This document shows, piece by piece, positions 54,002 to 62,805 of a DNA stretch of 64,000 bases. The notes beneath the pieces are model-generated. The model saw only the letters and a list, made by a program, of their open reading frames with translations. It searched no databases and was not told the origin of the DNA. Source of the DNA: Streptomyces flavotricini (GTDB lineage Bacteria > Actinomycetota > Actinomycetes > Streptomycetales > Streptomycetaceae); NCBI RefSeq assembly GCF_020639365.1, contig NZ_JAINUL010000001.1:6313936-6377935 (forward strand), read 5' to 3'. The position numbers and the translations under genes were made by a program. The number at the start of each line of letters is the position of its first letter. Position 1 is the stretch's first letter.

Positions 54002-54813
54002 GCACCGGGAACATCCAGCTGCTGAGCGACACCCTCGCGAAGGCCAGGTCCGAGGACCGCGCGGCCCTCGTCGCCTACCTCCCGGCCGGGTTCCCGACCG
54101 TCGACGGCGGGATCGAGGCCGTCAAGGCCGTCATCGCGGGCGGCGCGGACGTGGTCGAGGTCGGCCTCCCGCACAGCGACCCGGTCCTGGACGGCGCGAT
54201 CATCCAGACCGCCGACGACATCGCCCTGCGCGGCGGCGTCAAGATCGCCGACGTGCTGCGCACCGTGCGCGAGGCGCACGCGGCGACCGGGGCGCCGGTG
54301 CTGGTGATGACGTACTGGAACCCGATCGACCGCTACGGCGTGGACCGGTTCGCCGCCGAGCTGGCCGCGGCGGGCGGCGCGGGCTGCATCCTGCCCGACC
54401 TGCCGGTCCAGGAGTCCGCGCTGTGGCGCGAGCACGCCGACAAGCACGGTCTGGCGACCGTCTTCGTCGTCGCTCCGAGCAGCAAGGACGAGCGTCTGGC
54501 GACCATCACCGCCGCCGGTTCCGGATTCGTCTACGCCGCCTCGCTGATGGGTGTCACCGGCACCCGCGAGTCGGTCGGCAACGAGGCCCAGGAGCTGGTC
54601 CGCCGTACGCGCACCACCACCGAGCTTCCGGTCTGCGTGGGCCTCGGCGTCTCGAACGCGGTGCAGGCCAAGGAGGTCGCGGGGTTCGCCGACGGGGTGA
54701 TCGTCGGCTCGGCCTTCGTGAAGCTGCTGCTGGACGCCCCGGACCTGCCGGCCGGGCTGGCGGCCGTGAAGGCGCTCGCCGGCGAGCTCGCGGAAGGCGT
54801 CCGCAGGGGCTGA
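53998..54813 (+). CDS. trpA: Tryptophan synthase alpha subunit
   Basis: TrpA splits indole glycerol phosphate and channels indole to TrpB. The 271-residue barrel has ALVAYLPAGFPTVDGG, the catalytic Glu and Asp in VVEVGLPHSDPVLDG, and VYAASLMGVTGTRES. GTG overlaps the trpB stop by 4 nt. Confidence 0.97.
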   Translation: MSTGNIQLLSDTLAKARSEDRAALVAYLPAGFPTVDGGIEAVKAVIAGGADVVEVGLPHSDPVLDGAIIQTADDIALRGGVKIADVLRTVREAHAATGAPVLVMTYWNPIDRYGVDRFAAELAAAGGAGCILPDLPVQESALWREHADKHGLATVFVVAPSSKDERLATITAAGSGFVYAASLMGVTGTRESVGNEAQELVRRTRTTTELPVCVGLGVSNAVQAKEVAGFADGVIVGSAFVKLLLDAPDLPAGLAAVKALAGELAEGVRRG

Positions 54814-54852
54814 CGAGCTCGCCGGCGGAAGCGGGCGTTCGATCGGCGCCGC

Positions 54853-54870
54853 GAACCCGTGAGCGGGTTC
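54853..54870 (+). terminator. first hairpin after trpA
   Basis: GAACCCG and CGGGTTC form a 7 bp stem with TGAG loop, 39 bases after trpA, followed by the palindrome CCCGATCGGG at 54877-54886. Confidence 0.5.
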
Positions 54871-54895
54871 TGTAGCCCGATCGGGTGGAAGTGGG

Positions 54896-54925
54896 AGCGG
54901 GGAGGCACGCGAGTGCCTCCCCGCT
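54896..54925 (+). terminator. main terminator after trpA
   Basis: A perfect 13 bp stem (54896-54908 with 54913-54925) with a GCGA tetraloop is followed by TCGTTTGG. It separates the trp genes from the thioredoxin-fold gene. Confidence 0.85.
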
Positions 54926-54939
54926 TCGTTTGGCCGAAC

Positions 54940-55944
54940 GTGAGCGAGAAGAACGACGGTGCGAACCGCGAAGCGAAACGATCGGCCCGCGAGCGGCTCC
55001 AGGTGGAGCGCGAGCGCGAGAAGAAGAGGGAGAAGCGGCGGCGGACCCTCGTCGTGGCGTCGGCCGTGGTCGGCGTCCTCGGCCTGGCGGCCGTCGTCGG
55101 CCTGATCGCGGCCAACACCGGCAAGGGCGACAAGTCGGACGCCGCGGGCCCGGTGACCGCCCCCTCCGGGGCCACCGGCAAGGACGCGCTCGCCATCCAG
55201 GCCGGCAAGCCCGAGGCCAAGTCCACGCTGACGGTGTGGGAGGACTTCCGCTGCCCGGCGTGCAAGTCCTTCGAGACCAACTACCGGGACACGATCCACG
55301 AGCTGGAGGCCAAGGGCCTGCTCAAGGTCGACTACCACCTGGTCACCCTGATCGACGGGAACATGGGCGGCAGCGGCTCGCTGAAGGGCGCCAACGCGGC
55401 CGCCTGCGCGCAGGACGCCGGGAAGTTCCCCGCCTATCACGACGTCCTGTTCGAGAACCAGCCGCAGGAGACGGACGACGCGTACGGGAACAACGCGAAG
55501 CTGCTGGAGCTGGCCGGCAAGGTGGACGGGCTGGTCACCCCCGAATTCCGCAAGTGCGTCGAGGACGGGACGCACAACAGCTGGGTCAACAAGTCCTACG
55601 AGGCCTTCCGCGCCGGGAAGTTCCGGGGCACCCCGAGCGTGCTGCTGAACGGCAAGGACATCTTCGCCGACCAGGCCAACCCGGTGACCCCGCAGAAGCT
55701 CAAGGAACAGGTGGAGGCCGCCGCGAAGGGCAGCGGGGGCGGCAACGCCTCGGCGTCGCCGTCCTCGTCCGGATCCCCCTCGGCTTCGCGCTCCGCCTCG
55801 CCGAGCGCCTCCGCGAAGGGGTCGAAGAGCGGGGGTTCCGCGTCGCCGTCCGCCTCTTCCTCCACCGTGGCGAAGTCCTCCTCCACCGGAACGGGCTCGC
55901 GGGCGGGCTCGGCCGGCGTCGCGAAGGGGGCCGGCGAGGACTGA
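54940..55944 (+). CDS. Membrane-anchored thioredoxin/DsbA-like protein with Ser-rich tail
   Basis: The 334-residue protein has a charged N-terminus, one membrane span (about 37-58), a DsbA-like domain with CPAC (Cys105, Cys108), a cis-Pro loop GTPSVLLNG, and a 60-residue Ser/Ala/Gly-rich C-terminal tail. It is a paralogue of the protein at 26620-27414. GTG 54940 has no clear ribosome site and lies 15 bases past the trp terminator, so translation may be leaderless; GTG 54913 falls inside the terminator and was rejected. Confidence 0.87.
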   Translation: MSEKNDGANREAKRSARERLQVEREREKKREKRRRTLVVASAVVGVLGLAAVVGLIAANTGKGDKSDAAGPVTAPSGATGKDALAIQAGKPEAKSTLTVWEDFRCPACKSFETNYRDTIHELEAKGLLKVDYHLVTLIDGNMGGSGSLKGANAAACAQDAGKFPAYHDVLFENQPQETDDAYGNNAKLLELAGKVDGLVTPEFRKCVEDGTHNSWVNKSYEAFRAGKFRGTPSVLLNGKDIFADQANPVTPQKLKEQVEAAAKGSGGGNASASPSSSGSPSASRSASPSASAKGSKSGGSASPSASSSTVAKSSSTGTGSRAGSAGVAKGAGED

Positions 55945-56022
55945 TCGGCCATCTCGATTTGGCGCCAGGTTGCCGGGCGGGTTGCGGTCCGTACCGCCCG
56001 GCAGGGTAGCGTCGGCTCTGCC

Positions 56023-57099
56023 ATGAACCTTGCCTATATCCCCAGCCCGTCGACCGGCGTGATCCATCTCGGACCGATCCCGCTGCGCGGCTACGCGTTC
56101 TGCATCATCATCGGCGTCTTCGTCGCCGTCTGGCTCGGCAACAAGCGGTGGATCGCGCGCGGCGGAAAGCCGGGCACCGTCGCGGACATCGCCGTGTGGG
56201 CGGTGCCGTTCGGCCTGGTCGGCGGTCGCCTCTACCACGTGATCACCGACTACCAGCTGTACTTCGGCGAGGGCCGCAACTGGGTCGACGCCTTCAAGAT
56301 CTGGGAGGGCGGCCTCGGCATCTGGGGCGCGATCGCGCTGGGCGCGGTGGGCGCCTGGATCGGCTGCCGCCTGCGCGGCATCCCGCTGCCGGCCTGGGCC
56401 GACGCCCTGGCCCCGGGCATCGCGCTGGCCCAGGCCTGCGGCCGCTGGGGCAACTGGTTCAACCAGGAGCTGTACGGGCGGGCCACCGACCTGCCCTGGG
56501 CCGTCGAGATCAGCGACGGCCCGAACCGGATCGCCGGCACCTACCACCCGACCTTCCTGTACGAGTCGCTGTGGTGCCTCGGCGTCGCCGCGCTCGTGAT
56601 CTGGGCCGACCGCCGCTTCAAGCTCGGCCACGGCCGGGCGTTCGCCCTGTACGTCGCCGCGTACTGCGTGGGCCGCGGCTGGATCGAGTACATGCGCGTC
56701 GACGAGGCGCACCACATCCTCGGCCTCCGGCTGAACGTGTGGACCTCGATCTTGGTCTTCATCCTGGCCGTGGTCTACCTCGTGCTGTCGGCGAAGCTGC
56801 GGCCGGGCCGCGAGGAGGTCGTCGAGCCGGACCGCGGGCCCGCGGCGTCGGACCCCGCGACCAAGGACGAGGCGGACGGCGAGGCGAAGGACGGGGCGAA
56901 GGACGGCGCCGTCGGGGCGAAGGACTCCCAGGACGGGGAATCCGGGCCGAAGACGGACGCCACGACCGACGTCAAGACCGAGGCCAAGACCGACGCCGAG
57001 GTCGCGGCCACGGCCGATGCCGAGGCCGCTTCCGACGGCGGGACCGGGGACGCCGTGACGGCGGCCGCCGAGGCTCCGAAGACCGCCAAGAAGCTCTGA
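56023..57099 (+). CDS. lgt: Prolipoprotein diacylglyceryl transferase
   Basis: Lgt adds diacylglycerol to the lipobox cysteine of prelipoproteins; LspA (13614-14174) acts next. The 358-residue protein has seven membrane segments, the signature GRWGNWFNQELYG (140-152) with the essential arginine, and YHPTFLYESLW. After about residue 265 it carries an acidic Asp/Glu/Lys/Ala-rich tail of 90 residues, longer than in most Lgt proteins. A terminator follows at 57119. Confidence 0.95.
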   Translation: MNLAYIPSPSTGVIHLGPIPLRGYAFCIIIGVFVAVWLGNKRWIARGGKPGTVADIAVWAVPFGLVGGRLYHVITDYQLYFGEGRNWVDAFKIWEGGLGIWGAIALGAVGAWIGCRLRGIPLPAWADALAPGIALAQACGRWGNWFNQELYGRATDLPWAVEISDGPNRIAGTYHPTFLYESLWCLGVAALVIWADRRFKLGHGRAFALYVAAYCVGRGWIEYMRVDEAHHILGLRLNVWTSILVFILAVVYLVLSAKLRPGREEVVEPDRGPAASDPATKDEADGEAKDGAKDGAVGAKDSQDGESGPKTDATTDVKTEAKTDAEVAATADAEAASDGGTGDAVTAAAEAPKTAKKL

Positions 57100-57118
57100 C
57101 CGGATCCTCCGGACCACA

Positions 57119-57157
57119 CGGGAGGGGCGCCGCGCACACCGCGCGGCGCCCCTCCCG
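57119..57157. terminator. bidirectional terminator, lgt / CitE-like gene
   Basis: A perfect 17 bp stem (57119-57135 with 57141-57157) lies between convergent lgt and the - strand operon that ends at 57172. Confidence 0.88.
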
Positions 57158-57171
57158 TTCCGCGTCCGGGG

Positions 57172-57993
57172 TCAGGACAGGACGGGGGACTCCCGCCTGG
57201 CGAGGGCGACGACCCGCTCCGCCCCCGCCAGCACCGCCGGGTCGACGAAGCGGCCGTCCGGCAGGGCCACCGCCCCCGGGGTGCGCCGGGCGGCCGCGAC
57301 GATCTCCTCGGCCGCGGTGACCTCGGCGGGCCCGGGCAGGTAGGCCCGCTCGATCACCGGCAGCTGGCGCGGGTGGATCGCCGCCCGGCCCAGGAACCCC
57401 AGGGTCCGGCCGCGCGCGCAGGAGACGGCCAGCGCCTCCAGGTCCCGGATGTCGGGGAACACCGACTGCGCGGGCGGGGCCAGCCCCGCCGCCCGGGCCG
57501 CGACCACCACCCGCGAGCGGGGCCAGTCCAGACCCGCCTCCGCGCTGATGCCCAGATCGGCCCCGAGGTCGGCCTCGCCGAGTGAGAGCCCGCGCAGGGC
57601 GGGGTGCGCGCGGGCGATCTCGTACGCGCGCTCCACGGCCAGCGCCGACTCCAGCATGGCGTGGAGGGCCACCCCGCCGGTGCGGTCGGCGACCGCGGCG
57701 ATCTGCTCCGGCGCCGTGATCTTCGGCAGCCGCAGCCCCGTCAGGCCGCGCAGCCCGGTCAGGGCGGTGAGGTCGGCGCCGGCCCAGGGGGAGTCCAGGG
57801 CGTTGACCCGTACGAACACCGGGACCTCGGGGCGCTCGGCCAGCCGTTCCGCGGTGGCGGCGCGGGCGTACTCCTTGCGGGAGGCCGACACCGCGTCCTC
57901 CAGGTCGAGGATCACGGCGTCGGCCCCGGAGCGCAGCGCCTTGGCGACCACCTCGGGGCGGTCGCCGGGTACGTAGAGCCAGGTCAGGATCAC
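57172..57993 (-). CDS. HpcH/HpaI/CitE-family CoA-ester lyase
   Basis: The 273-residue barrel protein resembles citrate lyase beta subunit and citramalyl/malyl/beta-hydroxyacyl-CoA lyases. It has WLYVPGDRPEVVAKAL, VILDLEDAV (metal site), VRVNALDSPW, LHAMLESALAV with the second metal Glu, LGEADLGADLG and GRAAIHPRQLPVI. It probably cleaves a hydroxyacyl-CoA, or a free acid after activation. GTG 57993 overlaps the upstream CoA-transferase gene by 4 nt. It is the last gene of the six-gene operon. Confidence 0.88.
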   Translation of the reverse strand: MILTWLYVPGDRPEVVAKALRSGADAVILDLEDAVSASRKEYARAATAERLAERPEVPVFVRVNALDSPWAGADLTALTGLRGLTGLRLPKITAPEQIAAVADRTGGVALHAMLESALAVERAYEIARAHPALRGLSLGEADLGADLGISAEAGLDWPRSRVVVAARAAGLAPPAQSVFPDIRDLEALAVSCARGRTLGFLGRAAIHPRQLPVIERAYLPGPAEVTAAEEIVAAARRTPGAVALPDGRFVDPAVLAGAERVVALARRESPVLS

Positions 57994-59186
57994 AGGGCCC
58001 CTTCCCTCCGCAGTGCGCTGATCTCGGCGTCGGACAGGCCGAGCTCGGTGAGTACCGCATCGGTGTCCGCGCCGTGCGGGCGGCCCGCCCAGCGGATCCC
58101 CCCGGGGGTCTCGGACAGCCGGAACAGGACGTTCTGCATCCGGAGCGGGCCGAGTTCGGGGTCCTCCACCTCGGTGACGGTGTCCAGGGCCGCGAACTGC
58201 GGATCGGCCATGACGTCCCGCACGTCGTAGACGAGGGCCACGGCGGCCTCGGCCTCCTCGAAGGCGGCGACCACGTCGTCGGCCTTGTGCCGCCCGATCC
58301 AGCCGCCGACCGCCTCGTCGAGGACGGGCGCGTGGGCGGCCCGGCCGGAGCCGCTCGCGAACCAGGGCTCGGTGATCAGCTCGGGCCGCCCGACGAGCCG
58401 CACGACGCGTTCGGCGATGGACTGGGCGGAGGCGGAGACGGCCAGCCAGCGGCCGTCGGCGCTGCGGTAGGTGTTCCGCGGGGCGTTGTTGGCGGAGCGG
58501 TTGCCGGTGCGCGGCTGGACGTAGCCGAGCTGGTCGTACCAGAGCGGGTGCGGGCCCAGCACGGTGAGGATCGGCTCGATGATGGCCAGGTCCACCACCT
58601 GCCCGTGGCCGGTGCGCGTGAGCCCGGCGAGGGCCGTCATCACGGCGTACGCGGTGGTCAGCGCGGCGATCGAGTCGGCGAGGCCGAAGGGCGGCAGGGT
58701 GGGCGGCCCGTCGGGCTCCCCGGTGATCGAGGCGAAGCCGCTCATCGCCTCCGCCAGGGTGCCGAAGCCGGGGCGGTGGGCGTACGGGCCCTGCTGGCCG
58801 AAGGCCGTGACGCGGGCCAGGACCAGCCGCGGGTTGGCGGCGGACAGCTCGGGCCAGCCCAGGCCCCACTTCTCCAGGGTGCCCGGGCGGAAGTTCTCGA
58901 TGACCACGTCGGCGGTGGCGGCCAGCCGCAGCAGGGTGTCGCGCCCGCCGGGCGTGGAGAGGTCGAGGGTCATCGTCCGCTTGTTCCGGCCGAGGAGCTT
59001 CCACCACAGCCCGACGCCGTCCTTGGCGGGGCCGTGGCCGCGCGAGGGGTCCGGGCGCACCGGGTGCTCGATCTTCACCACGTCGGCGCCGAAGTCACCG
59101 AGCAGGGTGGCGGCGAGGGGCCCGGCGAAGAGGGTGGCGAGGTCCAGTACGCGCACGCCCTGCAGCGGCCCCTGGCCGGGGTTCAC
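57990..59186 (-). CDS. CaiB/BaiF-family CoA-transferase (family III)
   Basis: The 398-residue enzyme moves CoA between carboxylic acids via an Asp-linked anhydride. It has VRVLDLATLFAGPLAATLLGD, NKRTMTLDLSTPGGRD, ADVVIENFRPGTLEKWGL and the catalytic Asp171 in PPFGLADSIAAL. In this operon it may activate the acid that the CitE-type lyase then splits. GTG 59186 overlaps the ribokinase gene by 4 nt. Confidence 0.92.
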   Translation of the reverse strand: MNPGQGPLQGVRVLDLATLFAGPLAATLLGDFGADVVKIEHPVRPDPSRGHGPAKDGVGLWWKLLGRNKRTMTLDLSTPGGRDTLLRLAATADVVIENFRPGTLEKWGLGWPELSAANPRLVLARVTAFGQQGPYAHRPGFGTLAEAMSGFASITGEPDGPPTLPPFGLADSIAALTTAYAVMTALAGLTRTGHGQVVDLAIIEPILTVLGPHPLWYDQLGYVQPRTGNRSANNAPRNTYRSADGRWLAVSASAQSIAERVVRLVGRPELITEPWFASGSGRAAHAPVLDEAVGGWIGRHKADDVVAAFEEAEAAVALVYDVRDVMADPQFAALDTVTEVEDPELGPLRMQNVLFRLSETPGGIRWAGRPHGADTDAVLTELGLSDAEISALRREGAL

Positions 59187-60100
59187 GCGCAGGCTCCGGG
59201 GAGGGTGCCGGCCGCGGCGAGGGCGTCCGTCTCGGCGCGGGCCGGCATCGAGTCCTGGGCCCCCGGACGCTGGACGGAGAGCGCGGCCGCGGCCGAGGCC
59301 CAGCGCAGCCCCTCCGGCATGGCGCGGCCCTCCCCGAGGGCCACCGCGAGAGCCCCGACGAAGGTGTCCCCGGCGGCGGTGGTGTCCACGGCCCGGACCC
59401 GGGGCGCGGGCACGGTCAGCGGCTCCCGTCCGCGGGCCGCGTACAGGGATCCGGCCGGGCCGAGGGTGATCACGACCTCCGGGACCTGGTGGAGCAGGGC
59501 CTCGGCGGCCTGGTACGAGTCGGTGAGCCCGGTCAGGGCGGCGGCCTCGTGCTCGTTGGGGACCAGCAGGTCGGTGGCGGCGAGGAGTTCCCCGGGCAGC
59601 GGCTGGGCGGGGGCCGGGGTGAGGACCGTACGGACGCCGTGGGCGCGGGCGGCGAGCGCCCCGGCGAGGACGGCGGACAGCGGGAGTTCGAGCTGCAGCA
59701 GGAGCGAGTCGGCGGCGCCGATGCGGGAGTCGTCGCCCGCCTCCAGGCCGGTGACGCGGGCGTTGGCGCCGGGGATGACGATGATGCTGTTTCCGCCCTC
59801 GTCGTCCACGGTGATGTGGGCGGTGCCGCTGGCACCCTCGACGGTGCGCAGGGCCGCCGTCTCGACCCCGGCCGCGGTGAGCGCGGAGCGCAGCCGTACG
59901 CCGAACCCGTCGGCGCCGACCGCGCCGATCATCACCACCTCCCCGCCGCCGCGGGCGGCGGCGACGGCCTGGTTGGCGCCTTTGCCGCCGGGGACGGTGC
60001 GGAACTCGCGGCCGGTGACGGTCTCCCCGAGGCGGGGGGCCTTGGGGACGTAGGCGACGAGGTCCATGTTGGTACTGCCGAGCACGGCGATGGCCGTCAT
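59183..60100 (-). CDS. rbsK: Ribokinase (PfkB family)
   Basis: The 305-residue sugar kinase has the N-terminal GSTNMDLVAYV, the ribose-binding GGKGANQAVAAA and the C-terminal anion hole with catalytic Asp in DTTAAGDTFVGAL. Ribokinase makes ribose-5-phosphate from ribose. Placement right after three ADP-ribosylglycohydrolase genes, with a 4 nt overlap, suggests it uses ribose released by them; a related nucleoside or sugar kinase activity is also possible. Confidence 0.88.
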   Translation of the reverse strand: MTAIAVLGSTNMDLVAYVPKAPRLGETVTGREFRTVPGGKGANQAVAAARGGGEVVMIGAVGADGFGVRLRSALTAAGVETAALRTVEGASGTAHITVDDEGGNSIIVIPGANARVTGLEAGDDSRIGAADSLLLQLELPLSAVLAGALAARAHGVRTVLTPAPAQPLPGELLAATDLLVPNEHEAAALTGLTDSYQAAEALLHQVPEVVITLGPAGSLYAARGREPLTVPAPRVRAVDTTAAGDTFVGALAVALGEGRAMPEGLRWASAAAALSVQRPGAQDSMPARAETDALAAAGTLPGACA

Positions 60101-61656
60101 GGGCGGGCTGCCTCCTGTGCGGTGAGTCGGGCGAGGGTGTCGAAGCCGATGCCGTCGAAGCCGGGGACGGTGGTGGCGAGGCGGTTCTTGAGGGGGGCGG
60201 ACCAGCGGTGCGGGACGCCGTCCGGGTCGACGAGCGCGGCCAGGGAGCCGGCGGTGGCGCCGTTGGAGTCGGTGTCCCAACCGCCGGACACCGCACGGCA
60301 GACGGAGCGGGTGAAGTCCCCGTCGGCGTGGGTGAGGGCGGCGGCGACGAGGGCGGTGTTGGGGACGGCGTGGACCCAGTGGTAGTGGCCGTACCGCTCG
60401 TGGAGGTCGTCGACGACGCGGTCGAAGTCGGCGTGCCGCCCGGCCGTGTCGACGGCGTGGCGCACGGCCTCGGCGAGGCGCGAGCGGGGCGGTACGACGG
60501 CCAGCCCGGCCCGGAGCGCGGTGTGGACGTCGGCCCGGCCGCCGGCGGCCTCGGCCAGGGCGGCGGCCGCGAAGAGGGCGGCGTAGAGGCCGTTTCCGGT
60601 GTGGGTCAAGGTGGCGTCCCGGTAGGCCTGGGCCGCGGCGGCGGCCGGGTCGCCGGGGTTGGTCCAGCCGTGGACGTCGGCCCGGATGAGGGCGCCGATC
60701 CACTCGCGGAAGGGGTTGTGGTGGGTGGCGGTGGCCGGGGGCTCCAGCCCTTGGAGGAGGTTGCGGTAGGCGAGGCGCTCGGCGGTGAAGGTGCGGCCCG
60801 CGGGCAGCTCGTCGAGCCAGAGCCGGCCGAGGTCGGCGGTCGTGAAGCGCTTGCCGTGGCGCTGGAGCAGCCGGAGCCCGAGGAGGGGGTGGTTCAGATC
60901 GTCGTCCTCGGGCATGCCGTCGATGTTCTCAGCGAGGGAGGTGGCGGCGGAACGCCGGTTCCAGGGATGGGCGGCCAGGAGCTCCGCGGGCACGCCGCGT
61001 TCGGTGAACCAGTCCGCCAGGGGCCAGTTCCCGGCGGCCCGGCCCAGCGCCCGGATCGCGTGCAGCGGCAGCTTCTCGACGGGCTTGCCGAGCAGGCACC
61101 CCACGGCCCGCCCCGTCCAGGCGGCTTCCAGCCGGTCCCGCAGTGCGGCCGGCCGGCGCCGTGCCGCGCGGGCCGGGGCCGGGCCGTCCGGCCCGGCGTC
61201 CGCCCCCGTGACCCGCGCGGGACCGGTGCGCTGCGGGGCGGGGCGGTCCGGGCGGTGGGGTCCCTCGTGGCCGGGGACCGTGTCCGGCGGCTGCGTGGCG
61301 GGCGCGGGCCAGGTCGCCCGGATCTCGGGCCAGAGGGCGGGTTCGTGCGGGGACAGGGGGGACGGGAGGGCCGCGAGCTCGTCCAGCAGGCGGGAGGCCA
61401 GGGCCCGCAGCTCGGGCGGGGCCGGGACGGCGGAGGCGCCGGCCCGGTCGGGGGCCGGGGGCCCGCCCGCCGCGAGCCAGGCGCGGAGCAGCGGCCGCGC
61501 GTCCCGCCCGTCCTCGGCGGCCTGCCGCAGCTCGTGTCCGACCAGGTCCTCCGGCTGGACCCAGGTGAGCCGGACGGCCGGGGCGGGGCCCACCGGCGCG
61601 GGGCCCACCGGGGCGGGGTTCACCGGGACGGGGCTGGTCGGCGGGGCGGGGCTCAT
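60097..61656 (-). CDS. ADP-ribosylglycohydrolase-family protein with Pro-rich N-terminus
   Basis: The 519-residue protein has a Pro/Ala-rich, variable N-terminal half (about 1-175) and a C-terminal DraG-like domain: DRLEAAWTGRAVGCLLGKPVEKLPL, the acidic metal motif MPEDDDLNH, HTGNGLYAALFAAAALAEA and the second metal motif GGWDTDSNGATAGSL. DraG-type enzymes cleave N-glycosidic bonds to ribose with two magnesium ions. The acidic motif differs from that in the next gene, suggesting another substrate. Stop and start overlaps link it to both neighbours. Confidence 0.85.
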   Translation of the reverse strand: MSPAPPTSPVPVNPAPVGPAPVGPAPAVRLTWVQPEDLVGHELRQAAEDGRDARPLLRAWLAAGGPPAPDRAGASAVPAPPELRALASRLLDELAALPSPLSPHEPALWPEIRATWPAPATQPPDTVPGHEGPHRPDRPAPQRTGPARVTGADAGPDGPAPARAARRRPAALRDRLEAAWTGRAVGCLLGKPVEKLPLHAIRALGRAAGNWPLADWFTERGVPAELLAAHPWNRRSAATSLAENIDGMPEDDDLNHPLLGLRLLQRHGKRFTTADLGRLWLDELPAGRTFTAERLAYRNLLQGLEPPATATHHNPFREWIGALIRADVHGWTNPGDPAAAAAQAYRDATLTHTGNGLYAALFAAAALAEAAGGRADVHTALRAGLAVVPPRSRLAEAVRHAVDTAGRHADFDRVVDDLHERYGHYHWVHAVPNTALVAAALTHADGDFTRSVCRAVSGGWDTDSNGATAGSLAALVDPDGVPHRWSAPLKNRLATTVPGFDGIGFDTLARLTAQEAARP

Positions 61657-62798
61657 CGGGGGGCGGCGATCGCGGCGAAGGCCGACTCGTGGGCCCGGCG
61701 GCGCGCCCGGTCCCGCGTGAAGACCTCGCGGGCCACCACCGCCAGTGCCGTCGCCGGGGCGTGCAGGTCGAGGAGGCTGGCCTCGGCGACCTCCTTGGCC
61801 CAGGCCGGCGGGACCGCACCGGCGCCCGCCATGGCTCCGGCGATCGCCCCCGCCATCGTGGCGATGGAGTCGCAGTCCCGGCCGTAGTTGACGGCTCCGA
61901 GCACCGAGCCCTCGTACGCCCCGTCGGCGACGACCAGCATGCCGAGCGCGATCGGCAGTTCCTCGATCGCGTGGAGGCGGGAGGGGCGGCGGGCGCCGAG
62001 GGAGGGGGCGCGGTAGTCCGGGCCGACCGAGTCGTACGGGGCCACCGCCGCGCGCAGCGGGGCCAGGGCAGACTCGAAGTCCCGGTGGCGGGCGGCCGCT
62101 TCGCACACCGCCGAGATCGCGTCCCGCGTGCCGTCCTTGGCCAGCGCGAGGGCCGTGTCGACCACCGACGAAGCCGTCGCCCCCGGCAGGCAGGCCGCCG
62201 CCACCGCCGCCGCGAAGACGCCCGCCGCCTCCCGCCCGTACGAGGACTGGTGCGCTCCGGCGATGTCCAGGGCCTCCGCGTACGCCCCCACCGGATTCCC
62301 CGCGTTGACGATGCCGACCGGCGCCATGTACATCGCCGCCCCGCAGTTGACGATGTTGCCGCTGCCGGCCTCGCGCGGGTCGACGTGGCCGTAGTGCAGG
62401 CGGCTCACGATCCACTTCTCCGCGAGGAAGATCCGCTGCAAGGGCAGTGCCTCCGCCTCCAGTTCGGGGATCCAGCGCGGGTTGGTCATCAGGTCCGGGA
62501 CGAGGTGCTCGGCGACCGCGTACGCGTCCAGGTGGTCCCGTACGGCCTCGTAGACCCGTACGAGCGCGTGCGTCATGAGGGTGTCGTCCGTGACGTGGCC
62601 GTCGCCCTTGTGGTACGGCGCGATGGGGCGGGCCGTGCGCCAGTCCTCGTGCCACGGGCCGACGATGCCGTGCACGCGGCCGCCGTGCCGTTCCACGATC
62701 TGGTCCGGGGACCAGCCCTCCACCGGACCGCCGAGCGCGTCGCCGACGGCGGCCCCGACGAGGCAGCCGGCCGCCCGGTCTTCGAGAGTGAGCGTCAT
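61653..62798 (-). CDS. ADP-ribosylglycohydrolase-family protein (canonical motifs)
   Basis: The 381-residue protein is the most canonical of the three: AAGCLVGAAVGDALGGPVEG at the N-terminus, metal site GHVTDDTLMTHAL, GAHQSSYGREAAGVFAAAVAAA, and the second metal site VNYGRDCDSIATMAGAIAGAMAGA. It should be an active hydrolase of ADP-ribosyl or other N-ribosyl bonds. It follows the first gene of the operon by 7 bases and overlaps the next by 4 nt. Confidence 0.9.
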   Translation of the reverse strand: MTLTLEDRAAGCLVGAAVGDALGGPVEGWSPDQIVERHGGRVHGIVGPWHEDWRTARPIAPYHKGDGHVTDDTLMTHALVRVYEAVRDHLDAYAVAEHLVPDLMTNPRWIPELEAEALPLQRIFLAEKWIVSRLHYGHVDPREAGSGNIVNCGAAMYMAPVGIVNAGNPVGAYAEALDIAGAHQSSYGREAAGVFAAAVAAACLPGATASSVVDTALALAKDGTRDAISAVCEAAARHRDFESALAPLRAAVAPYDSVGPDYRAPSLGARRPSRLHAIEELPIALGMLVVADGAYEGSVLGAVNYGRDCDSIATMAGAIAGAMAGAGAVPPAWAKEVAEASLLDLHAPATALAVVAREVFTRDRARRRAHESAFAAIAAPR

Positions 62799-62805
62799 GT
62801 CCGAA

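Noticed and set aside
54913..54939. GTG 54913 as start of the thioredoxin-fold gene
   Set aside because: It lies in the 3' arm of the perfect trp terminator hairpin; the GGAGG before it is the other arm.
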